Positions 25,244-31,774 of a stretch of 64,000 nucleotides of DNA are shown in pieces. The DNA lies in the NCBI RefSeq assembly GCF_937915125.1, contig NZ_CALDMP010000021.1, positions 54,924-118,923 of the forward strand, given 5' to 3'. The notes below the pieces were generated by a model. That model was not told the origin of the DNA, did not search any database, and saw nothing but the letters and a program-made list of their open reading frames with translations. The DNA is from an uncultured Ruminococcus sp. (lineage in GTDB: Bacteria > Bacillota > Clostridia > Oscillospirales > Ruminococcaceae). Every line of letters starts with the position of its first letter. The stretch's first letter is position 1. Made by a program: the position numbers and the translations under genes.

Positions 25244-25356
25244 ACGACAGTTCGTTTGCGCCATCCTGTCGTTAAACAAAACCAGGGCATCCGAAACATC
25301 GTTTGATGTATATGTGAAACCGGATGCAGCCGTTGTAAGGACGGCTGCATTTTTTA
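25244..25356 (+). promoter_or_regulatory. preQ1-I-like riboswitch with intrinsic terminator
   Basis: A hairpin CGACAG/CTGTCG (25245-25271) with a pyrimidine-rich loop containing GCGCC is followed by an A-rich tail, GTTAAACAAAACCAGG, very close to the tail of the Thermoanaerobacter preQ1-I aptamer. Next comes a larger stem GCATCCG/CGGATGC, then a terminator, GCAGCCGT/ACGGCTGC with T7 at 25350. Low preQ1 should allow read-through to the queuosine genes downstream. The class is inferred from these motifs and the operon; a base-by-base match was not possible. Confidence 0.68.
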
Positions 25357-25379
25357 TGGCAGGATGCAGGTGCAGCAGT

Positions 25380-25540
25380 TATTCTAATCACTTATCGTTC
25401 TGTTGAAGAAGTTGCCAGTTAGCATTTTGTGGGTCATGGCGCCCAACCGCAGCCAGGCTGTCGCCTGGCAAGGGCGGGCAACGCAGAGTGACGAAATGAT
25501 AGCGGCAAATTCTTCAACAGGTTGATATGGGATTAGTATT
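25380..25540. repeat. Family B inverted-repeat element, copy 2
   Basis: A 161-bp unit with ends TATTCTAATCAC and GGGATTAGTATT and nested arms TTGAAGAAGTTGCC against GGCAAATTCTTCAA. It holds the same 22-base core as copy 1, inverted, whose centre is a small hairpin CCAGGC/GCCTGG. It sits between the preQ1 leader terminator and queD. Confidence 0.72.
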
Positions 25541-25716
25541 AAGGCAACACCGCACAAAGAGCGCCTGACGGCTTCGCACGTCATATGCTTGCATATTTTC
25601 TGTCATATTTCACAAAAATGCTCGTGAATACACAAAGTATTCACTGCGCTTTTTGCTTCATCTGACGAAAAATCTGACGGCGCATCTGACGCACAATCTT
25701 TGTGCGGTATTGCCTT
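25541..25716. repeat. Family A repeat, long form, upstream of queD
   Basis: A 176-bp copy with complete ends (AAGGCAACACCGCACAAAGA and TCTTTGTGCGGTATTGCCTT) directly abutting family B copy 2. It ends 20 bases before the queD start codon. Confidence 0.93.
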
Positions 25717-25736
25717 AAATATGGGAGGACATTCCT

Positions 25737-26156
25737 ATGTATGAGTTGAAAACATCGGCTTCGTTTGACAGTGCGCATTTCCTGGCAGGGTATGAGGGAA
25801 AGTGCTCCAATCTCCATGGACATCACTGGTGTATAGAGATGACCGTGGGCGCAGAGACCTTGCAGGAAGAGGGCGTACAGCGAGGCATGGTTCTGGATTT
25901 CGGCGATGTGAAAAAAGCTGTGCGCACACTGGCGGACAGCTATGACCATGCGCTGATCTATGAGGAGGGATCCTTGCAGAGCACGACCATTGAGGCGCTG
26001 CTTGCAGAGGGATTTCGTCTGATCGCAGTGCCATTTCGTCCGACTGCGGAACATTTTGCGCGGTGTTTCTTTGAAAAATTCCAGGCAGAAGGTCTGCCGG
26101 TGCGGCGTGTGGCTGTCTATGAAACGCCGGAAAATTGTGCGATTTATGGGGTGTGA
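25737..26156 (+). CDS. queD: 6-carboxy-5,6,7,8-tetrahydropterin synthase QueD
   Basis: A 139-residue enzyme turning dihydroneopterin triphosphate into 6-carboxytetrahydropterin, the second step of preQ0 synthesis. The zinc-binding His residues are visible in FDSAHFL and LHGHHW; a catalytic Cys lies in KCSNLHGHH and a Glu in VYETPEN. It is first of five genes in the queuosine order, with ribosome site GGGAGGA 7 bases before the ATG. The gap to queE is 2 bases. Expression probably depends on read-through of the preQ1 terminator about 380 bases upstream. Confidence 0.94.
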   Translation: MYELKTSASFDSAHFLAGYEGKCSNLHGHHWCIEMTVGAETLQEEGVQRGMVLDFGDVKKAVRTLADSYDHALIYEEGSLQSTTIEALLAEGFRLIAVPFRPTAEHFARCFFEKFQAEGLPVRRVAVYETPENCAIYGV

Positions 26157-26158
26157 GT

Positions 26159-26824
26159 ATGAATCAGTTTACTGTTGCGGAAACGTTTGTCAGCATCAAC
26201 GGAGAAGGCGTCAACGCCGGAGCACTGGCAGTTTTTATCCGGTTCTGCGGCTGCAATCTTTCTTGCAGCTTCTGTGATACCAAGTGGGCGAATCAGGAGG
26301 ATACGCCGGCGAAGAACATGACCGCAGAACAGCTGGTGCAATATGTACAGAGTACCGGTATTCATCGGGTGACCCTGACTGGTGGTGAACCCCTTTTGCA
26401 GCCGGGAATCGAAGAACTAATCACGGCACTGAGTGCGCTGGGTTATCGGGTGGAGATTGAGACAAACGGCAGTGTTCCGCTGGAACCTTTTGCGTCCCTT
26501 TCTTTTCGTCCCAGCTTCACTATGGACTATAAATTGCCGGGCAGTGGTATGGAGTCCTATATGCTGATGGATAATTTCCCGCTGCTGAACAACAAGGATA
26601 CAGTGAAATTCGTGGTAGGGGATAAGGATGATCTGGAACGTGCCAGAGAAGTAATCCGGCAGTATGCCCTAACGGCACGGTGTGCGGTCTTTCTCAGTCC
26701 GGTATTCGGCTCTATCGAACCGGCAGAAATCGTGGATTTTTTGAAAGAACATACCCTGAATGGCGTGCGGCTCCAGTTGCAGCTGCACAAATATATCTGG
26801 GATCCGCAGGCACGCGGTGTCTGA
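26159..26824 (+). CDS. queE: 7-carboxy-7-deazaguanine synthase QueE (radical SAM)
   Basis: A 221-residue radical SAM enzyme that rearranges 6-carboxytetrahydropterin to 7-carboxy-7-deazaguanine. The cluster motif is CNLSCSFCDTKW near residue 36, followed by the SAM-binding TLTGGEPLLQ segment (about 80). The N-terminal FVSINGEGVNAG is typical for QueE. It begins right after queD. A longer in-frame start exists inside queD but adds residues with no family match. Confidence 0.94.
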   Translation: MNQFTVAETFVSINGEGVNAGALAVFIRFCGCNLSCSFCDTKWANQEDTPAKNMTAEQLVQYVQSTGIHRVTLTGGEPLLQPGIEELITALSALGYRVEIETNGSVPLEPFASLSFRPSFTMDYKLPGSGMESYMLMDNFPLLNNKDTVKFVVGDKDDLERAREVIRQYALTARCAVFLSPVFGSIEPAEIVDFLKEHTLNGVRLQLQLHKYIWDPQARGV

Positions 26825-26840
26825 AAAAGGAAGTGATACA

Positions 26841-27401
26841 GTGGATACCAAGGCAATTGAACAGCATATTCGTGGGATCTTGGAGGCAATTGGAGAAGAC
26901 CCGGATCGGGAAGGTCTCCGGGAAACGCCGCAGCGTGTGGCACGGATGTATGAGGAGATTTTTGCTGGCATTGCATACTCCAATCATGAAATTGCGCAGA
27001 TGTTCGGTAAGACTTTTGAAGCGCCTGACCCGAATCAGTCCCAGACGGCTGTGGTGGTAAAGGATATCAGCGTGTTCAGTTATTGTGAGCATCATCTCGC
27101 ATTGATGTACGATATGAAAGTCAATGTGGCATATGTACCCCGGGAACGGGTGATTGGGCTGAGTAAGATCGCACGTATCTGTGATATGGCAGCAAGACGG
27201 TTACAATTGCAGGAGCGTTTGGGGAGAGATATTGCGGAAATCCTCATGGAAGCGGCGGATACGCCGGATGTGGGCGTGGTCATTACCGGTTCTCACAGCT
27301 GCATGACAGCCCGGGGCATCCGGAATGTTTCTTCCCGGACAACAACAAATACTTTCTGCGGTGCGTTCCAGACGGAGCGTACATTGCAGGAATTGCTATA
27401 G
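26841..27401 (+). CDS. folE: GTP cyclohydrolase I FolE
   Basis: A 186-residue enzyme converting GTP to dihydroneopterin triphosphate, the entry step for both folate and queuosine. Zinc ligands are in YCEHHL (Cys and His) and in SCMTARG. The active-site region VIGLSKIARICDMAARRLQ is intact. It starts with GTG (giving MDTKAIEQHI), with AAGGA 9 bases upstream. Its place inside the que genes suggests that it mainly feeds the 7-deazaguanine pathway, though it could also serve folate. Confidence 0.95.
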   Translation: MDTKAIEQHIRGILEAIGEDPDREGLRETPQRVARMYEEIFAGIAYSNHEIAQMFGKTFEAPDPNQSQTAVVVKDISVFSYCEHHLALMYDMKVNVAYVPRERVIGLSKIARICDMAARRLQLQERLGRDIAEILMEAADTPDVGVVITGSHSCMTARGIRNVSSRTTTNTFCGAFQTERTLQELL

Positions 27402-27412
27402 GAGGCAAGGGC

Positions 27413-28117
27413 ATGAAAGCATTGGTTCTTTTCAGCGGCGGTGTGGATAGTACCACTTGTCTGGGTCTGGCGGTGGAAAAATACGGCGCAGATCAGGTAT
27501 TGGCACTGTCGGTGTATTATGGACAGAAGCACAAGAAAGAAATGGAAGCGGCGGAGAAGATTGCAAAGCATTACGGCGTCCTCTGGAAGCAGCTGGATCT
27601 GGCACTGATCTTTGCGGATTCCAATTGCTCTCTGCTGTCCGGCTCTACGGAGGAAATTCCTAAGGAAAGCTATGCGCAGCAGCTGGAGCATACAGGCGGC
27701 AGTCCTGTTTCTACCTATGTGCCTTTCCGGAATGGTCTGTTCCTTTCGTCGGCGGCAAGTATTGCATTGTCTCACGGCTGCGAAGTGATCTATTATGGTG
27801 CACACAGCGATGATGCAGCCGGGAATGCCTATCCGGATTGCAGCAGTGCATTCAATGATGCCATGAACCAGGCAATTTATCTGGGCAGCGGAAACCAATT
27901 GCACATTGAGGCACCCTTTGTCAACTGGACAAAGGCACAGGTGGTGAAAAAAGGACTGGAGCTTGGTGTGCCCTATGGGCTGACCTGGAGCTGCTATGAG
28001 GGTGGTGAGACCCCTTGCGGCACTTGCGGTACCTGTCGTGATCGTGCAGCAGCTTTTGCGGCAAACGGTGTGGCAGATCCGGCATTGGGAGGTGAATCAT
28101 TTGGCAGGACGAAGTGA
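27413..28117 (+). CDS. queC: 7-cyano-7-deazaguanine synthase QueC
   Basis: A 234-residue ATP-dependent amidoligase/nitrile synthase that makes preQ0 from 7-carboxy-7-deazaguanine and ammonia. The PP-loop motif is [10 protein letters not shown] at residues 6-15, and the zinc site is [15 protein letters not shown] near the C-terminus. The ribosome site GGAGG lies 7 bases before the ATG. The 3' end overlaps the queF start by 17 bases. Confidence 0.95.
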   Translation: MKALVLFSGGVDSTTCLGLAVEKYGADQVLALSVYYGQKHKKEMEAAEKIAKHYGVLWKQLDLALIFADSNCSLLSGSTEEIPKESYAQQLEHTGGSPVSTYVPFRNGLFLSSAASIALSHGCEVIYYGAHSDDAAGNAYPDCSSAFNDAMNQAIYLGSGNQLHIEAPFVNWTKAQVVKKGLELGVPYGLTWSCYEGGETPCGTCGTCRDRAAAFAANGVADPALGGESFGRTK

Positions 28118-28598
28118 GGAAGAAAAGGGCAATATCACGCTGCTGGGCAACCAGAATACCCAGTATGCAAGTGATTATGCACCGGAAGTGCTGGAGACCT
28201 TTCCGAATAAGCATCCGGGACGAGACTATTTTGTCAAGTTCAATTGTCCGGAATTTACCAGTCTCTGTCCCATTACGGGACAGCCGGATTTCGCAACACT
28301 GTATATCTCCTATGTGCCGAGAGAGCGCATGGTGGAGAGCAAATCCTTGAAGCTGTATCTCTTCAGCTTCCGTAATCACGGTGATTTTCATGAGGACTGC
28401 GTCAATATCATCATGAATGACTTGATCCGGCTTATGGATCCGGCGTATATTGAAGTCTGGGGAAAATTTTTGCCCCGGGGCGGTATTTCCATTGATCCCT
28501 ATTGCAATTATGGAAAACCAGGGACAAAATGGGAACAGGTGGCGTGGGAGCGTTTAACTCATCACGATCTGTATCCGGAATCGGTGAATAACCGTTAA
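28101..28598 (+). CDS. queF: NADPH-dependent 7-cyano-7-deazaguanine reductase QueF
   Basis: A 165-residue tunnelling-fold enzyme that reduces preQ0 to preQ1. The catalytic Cys is in [13 protein letters not shown], and the QueF motif [16 protein letters not shown] is complete, with the substrate-binding Glu. I start at TTG because GGGAGGTG is 6-9 bases upstream; an in-frame GTG at 28092 abuts that site. The frame stays open much further back inside queC. This is the short, unimodular type. It ends the operon before a strong terminator. Confidence 0.93.
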   Translation: MAGRSEEEKGNITLLGNQNTQYASDYAPEVLETFPNKHPGRDYFVKFNCPEFTSLCPITGQPDFATLYISYVPRERMVESKSLKLYLFSFRNHGDFHEDCVNIIMNDLIRLMDPAYIEVWGKFLPRGGISIDPYCNYGKPGTKWEQVAWERLTHHDLYPESVNNR

Positions 28599-28619
28599 AA
28601 CAAAATGTGGACAAAGGCG

Positions 28620-28669
28620 TCCGGTCAGGCTGAATGGAAGTTTCATTCAGTCTGGTCGGACATTTTTTA
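28620..28669 (+). terminator. Terminator of the que operon
   Basis: A long stem (arms about 28620-28637 and 28645-28662, GTCCGG... against ...TCGGAC) with some mismatches, followed by T6. Confidence 0.85.
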
Positions 28670-28726
28670 TTTTCGTAAAAATACGAAAAAAATTGTAACT
28701 TTTTAGATAATATCAAAGCATTTTGC

Positions 28727-28755
28727 TTGAAAAAAACGGAAAAATGTGATATAAT
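28727..28755 (+). promoter_or_regulatory. Promoter of the AGCS symporter gene
   Basis: TTGAAA-N17-TATAAT, about 60 bases before the start codon. Confidence 0.8.
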
Positions 28756-28815
28756 AAAGCGTATTTTTTCTGATTTTGTCGGAAATAGGAAAATATCAAA
28801 AGGAGTGTATTCTGT

Positions 28816-30231
28816 ATGGAAACATTTACATCCGTCATCAAACAAATCGACAGCTGGGTCTGGGGTATTCCGCTGATCGTACTGATCCTGCTGTGCGGCA
28901 TCTGGCTGACGCTCCGCGTTCGTGGACTTCAGATCCGCCATCTGGGCAAAGCGCTCAAATTTATGGTAAAAAATGAAGATAACGGAGACGGTGAAGTTAC
29001 CAGCTTCGGTGCTCTTTGTACTGCACTGTCTGCTACCATCGGTACTGGTAATATCGTAGGTGTTGCAACTGCTATCGCTGCTGGCGGTCCCGGTGCATTG
29101 TTCTGGATGGAGATTGCAGCGCTGTTTGGTATGGCGACGAAATATTCTGAGGGTTTTTTGGCAATCAAATACCGGACAGTGGACAAGGATGGACACTATC
29201 TGGGCGGCCCGTTTTATTACATTGAAAAAGGAATGGGTTCCCGCTGGAAGTGGCTGGCAAAACTGTTCGCTTTGTTCGGTACTCTGGCTGGTCTGATGGG
29301 AATCGGTACCATTACACAGATCAATGGTATCACATCGGCATCAAATAATTTCTTTGACCCAGACAAATCCTGCGTGGCTTTCACTCTGTTTGGCAATGAA
29401 TATACCTGGACAACCGTGATCGTAGGTCTGATCGTGACAATTTGTGTGGCGCTGGTGATTATCGGCGGTATCAAGCGTATTTCCCAGATCTCACAGGTGG
29501 TTGTACCGTTTATGGCGATTGCCTATGTAGTTTGCTGCCTGATTATTATGGTTTGCAATGTTACTGCAATTCCCAGCGCTGTTGTTGAAATAGTCCGCAG
29601 TGCCTTTGGCATAGATGCAGTTGCCGGTGGTGCACTGGGCGCTATGATCGTTGCAATGCAGAAGGGTGTTGCACGCGGTATTTTCTCCAATGAAGCTGGT
29701 TTGGGCTCTGCACCGATTGCAGCCGCCGCAGCACGTACCAAGGAGCCGGTGCGCCAGGGTCTGGTAACGATGACAGGCACCTTTATTGATACCATCGTGA
29801 TCTGCACTATGACCGGTCTGTCCATTGTTATTTCCGGTGCATGGAGCAATCCGGATCTGGAAGGCGTGGAGATTACAGACGCAGCATTCCAGCATGGTCT
29901 TCCATTTCCCAGTCAGGTTTCTTCTTTCCTGCTGATGGTATGCCTGATCTTCTTTGCGTTTACTACGATTCTGGGTTGGAGTTATTACTCGGAGCGATGC
30001 CTGACCTACCTGCGCGGCAGGGCAAGTCATACATTGACCCTGGCATTCCGCTGGCTGTATATTGCAGCTGTATTCATCGGACCGTATCTGACAGTTGAGG
30101 CTGTCTGGGATATCGCAGATATCTTTAACGGACTGATGGCGTTCCCGAATGTCATTGCATTGTTGGCACTGTCGGGAATCGTAGCAATGGATACCAAACA
30201 GTATTTTTCAGAAAAACGGCACCTGAGATAA
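28816..30231 (+). CDS. Alanine/glycine:cation symporter (AGCS family)
   Basis: A 471-residue membrane transporter with about eleven helices, expected to import alanine or glycine with Na+ or H+. The family signature LSATIGTGNIVGVATAIAAGG lies near residue 75, and GIFSNEAGLGSAPIAAAAA near 292. The length is typical for AlsT/DagA proteins. The ribosome site AAAGGAG lies 9 bases before the ATG. It has its own promoter and terminator, so it is a single-gene unit. Confidence 0.93.
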   Translation: METFTSVIKQIDSWVWGIPLIVLILLCGIWLTLRVRGLQIRHLGKALKFMVKNEDNGDGEVTSFGALCTALSATIGTGNIVGVATAIAAGGPGALFWMEIAALFGMATKYSEGFLAIKYRTVDKDGHYLGGPFYYIEKGMGSRWKWLAKLFALFGTLAGLMGIGTITQINGITSASNNFFDPDKSCVAFTLFGNEYTWTTVIVGLIVTICVALVIIGGIKRISQISQVVVPFMAIAYVVCCLIIMVCNVTAIPSAVVEIVRSAFGIDAVAGGALGAMIVAMQKGVARGIFSNEAGLGSAPIAAAAARTKEPVRQGLVTMTGTFIDTIVICTMTGLSIVISGAWSNPDLEGVEITDAAFQHGLPFPSQVSSFLLMVCLIFFAFTTILGWSYYSERCLTYLRGRASHTLTLAFRWLYIAAVFIGPYLTVEAVWDIADIFNGLMAFPNVIALLALSGIVAMDTKQYFSEKRHLR

Positions 30232-30248
30232 TTGATCGAAGGAATGTG

Positions 30249-30278
30249 GAGCACTTCCCGGTGGGAGGTGCTCTTTTT
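30249..30278 (+). terminator. Terminator after AGCS gene
   Basis: GAGCACTT pairs with AGGTGCTC, with an inner CCC/GGG pairing, then T6. Confidence 0.85.
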
Positions 30279-30374
30279 TGCGTTTAATAGACGCTTTAAA
30301 CTGAAATTAACACAAATTGTCTGATAAACGATTTATGTTTACAAAAAATAAACACAATAACTTACAAATGAGTG

Positions 30375-30403
30375 TTGACAAGCACCGCTTTTTTTGATAT
30401 AAT
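30375..30403 (+). promoter_or_regulatory. Promoter of the tRNA-Leu/tRNA-Ser transcript
   Basis: TTGACA-N17-TATAAT, ending 26 bases before the first tRNA. Confidence 0.85.
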
Positions 30404-30429
30404 AATAAAGCTGAATGCGACAAATGAAT

Positions 30430-30512
30430 GCGAGTGTGCTGGAATTGGCAGACAGGCACGTTTGAGGGGCGTGTGCTTCGGCGTACGGGTTCAAGTCCCG
30501 TCACTCGCACCA
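30430..30512 (+). tRNA. tRNA-Leu (anticodon GAG)
   Basis: Acceptor GCGAGTG pairs with CACTCGC. The anticodon loop is TTGAGGG, giving GAG. A long variable arm as in class II tRNAs precedes the T loop (GGGTTCAAGTCCC). The CCA end is encoded. Confidence 0.95.
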
Positions 30513-30540
30513 CTTCCTAACGCTGGAAGCTTTATATGAT

Positions 30541-30632
30541 GGACAGGTGGCTGAGCTGGTCTAAGGCGCACGACTGGAACTCGTGTATACGTTAATAGCG
30601 TATCGAGGGTTCGAATCCCTCCCTGTCCGCCA
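30541..30632 (+). tRNA. tRNA-Ser (anticodon GGA)
   Basis: Acceptor GGACAGG pairs with CCTGTCC. The anticodon stem CACGA/TCGTG holds loop CTGGAAC, giving GGA. The long variable arm (ATACGTTAATAGCGTAT) is typical for tRNA-Ser, and the T arm is GAGGGTTCGAATCCCTC. G73 and CCA are encoded. Confidence 0.96.
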
Positions 30633-30635
30633 AAA

Positions 30636-30669
30636 ACTCCCGAAACAATTTAGGTTTCGGGAGTTTTTT
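30636..30669 (+). terminator. Terminator after tRNA-Ser
   Basis: ACTCCCGAAAC pairs with GTTTCGGGAGT around a short loop, followed by T6. Confidence 0.92.
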
Positions 30670-30686
30670 CTGCAATATAAACATGT

Positions 30687-30761
30687 GGTTACTTCTAAAA
30701 AACCGCTCACCCGTCATCTGCACCACATCTGACGGATTCGAGGTTTTTAGAGATGCCCATG
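30687..30761. repeat. Family C repeat, copy 2
   Basis: About 75 bp: GGTTACTTCTAAAAAACCG on the left, ACCCGTCATCTGCACCACAT in the middle and GAGGTTTTTAGAGATGCCC on the right. Flanking ACATG/CATGT extends the inverted ends. It lies between the tRNA terminator and kptA. Confidence 0.8.
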
Positions 30762-30828
30762 TTTTGGATAATAACTGCAAAAGTATAAATGACATGACTG
30801 TTGCCAGCATAGAAAGAAATCAAAGAAA

Positions 30829-31410
30829 ATGAGAAATGAGGCGTGTCGTTTGGATTACAAGAAAATAAGTAGGTTTATCAGTCTGATTCTACGCCATCAT
30901 CCGGAGACGATCGGAATTTCTCTTGACCATCATGGCTGGGCAAAAGTTGGTGAGCTGATTACTGGAATCAATGATACAGGCAAATACCATATAGACATGC
31001 CTATGCTGGAAGAAATTGTAATGAACGATAATAAGCAGCGGTATAGCTTCAATTCGGATAAAACAAAAATCAGAGCCAATCAGGGTCATTCGATCAATGT
31101 GGATGTGGAACTGCAAGAAGCCATTCCGCCTGAAATATTGTATCATGGCACTGGGGAGAAATCTGTTTGTTCCATTTGTGCAGAAGGATTGCAGCCGAAA
31201 AGCAGACTGTATGTACATTTGTCCAAGGATATCGAAACAGCGGCGAATGTTGGGAGCAGACATGGAAAACCAGTTGTTTTCACCGTTGCATCAGGGAAAA
31301 TGCATCGAAAAGGATATCGTTTCTACTTGTCCGTGAATGGGGTATGGCTGACAAAATCTGTGCCAGTGGAGTTTATCCAATTACAGGGAAAGAACAGATT
31401 GCAAGATTGA
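30829..31410 (+). CDS. kptA: RNA 2'-phosphotransferase (KptA/Tpt1 family)
   Basis: A 193-residue protein. Tpt1/KptA enzymes move a 2'-phosphate from RNA onto NAD+. The RNA-binding half has YKKISRFISLILRHHPE and the NAD half YHGTGEKSVCSICAEGL and VHLSKDIETAANVGSRHG, with the conserved Arg and His residues present. In bacteria, which lack the eukaryotic tRNA-splicing pathway, the substrate is uncertain. No good ribosome site precedes the ATG; a TTG eight codons later (giving MDYKKIS) is an alternative. The gene is AT-rich compared with its surroundings, which suggests separate acquisition. Confidence 0.9.
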   Translation: MRNEACRLDYKKISRFISLILRHHPETIGISLDHHGWAKVGELITGINDTGKYHIDMPMLEEIVMNDNKQRYSFNSDKTKIRANQGHSINVDVELQEAIPPEILYHGTGEKSVCSICAEGLQPKSRLYVHLSKDIETAANVGSRHGKPVVFTVASGKMHRKGYRFYLSVNGVWLTKSVPVEFIQLQGKNRLQD

Positions 31411-31577
31411 AAGCCATGATAAAAACACACGCCTTATTTATCTTCAGTTTCTCGCACGGAAACTTTCAAAAGCATCCCTATACTGACATTATCAAAAAAA
31501 TCCACGTCAAATTCTTTTTTATAAAAAATAAAATTGCAGATAATCTTATTTTTTTCGGCAAAAATCAGATTTTCCTA

Positions 31578-31606
31578 TTGACAAACCCGTCAGGATGCGC
31601 TATAAT
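31578..31606 (+). promoter_or_regulatory. Promoter of gltBD
   Basis: TTGACA-N17-TATAAT. The start point is expected near 31613. The 170 bases upstream of the promoter are AT-rich and hold no recognisable gene. Confidence 0.85.
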
Positions 31607-31612
31607 AAAAAT

Positions 31613-31706
31613 AATCAAAGGGTTCATAATGTGAGCCTGTCATAGAAGGAAGCAATGGTGCTTACAGAATGGAACTGTTCAGTTTCTGTTCTGTAAGCAC
31701 TTTTTT
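31613..31706 (+). promoter_or_regulatory. gltB attenuator leader with ANTAR-like hairpin
   Basis: The leader ends in a terminator, GTGCTTACAGAA/TTCTGTAAGCAC with T6, 69 bases before gltB, so only read-through yields glutamate synthase. Upstream, GGTTC/GAGCC forms one hairpin. AAGC-AATGGT-GCTT forms a second hairpin with a six-base loop having A at position 1 and G at position 4, overlapping the left terminator arm. ANTAR antiterminator proteins bind two such hairpins in front of nitrogen genes. The first hairpin has a 5- or 7-base loop rather than six, so the ANTAR reading is tentative, while attenuation itself is well supported. Confidence 0.6.
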
Positions 31707-31774
31707 GTTTTTTTGCGGCTGTGATATCCTGCCGACTGCAGGATGCACGAAATCAAAGCAAGGGAGAAGTGACC

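Noticed and set aside
25197..25406. Possible 69-residue protein in the preQ1 leader
   Set aside because: It runs through the aptamer hairpin and terminator, lacks a ribosome site and looks random.
30307..30810. Minus-strand frames over the tRNA-Leu and tRNA-Ser genes
   Set aside because: They are reverse readings of the tRNA genes and their terminator.
31613..31706. gltB leader as a glutamine (glnA/downstream-peptide) riboswitch
   Set aside because: GTTCAT, GAAGGAAG and GGAAC words resemble that aptamer, but the required third helix does not pair and the leader is too short.
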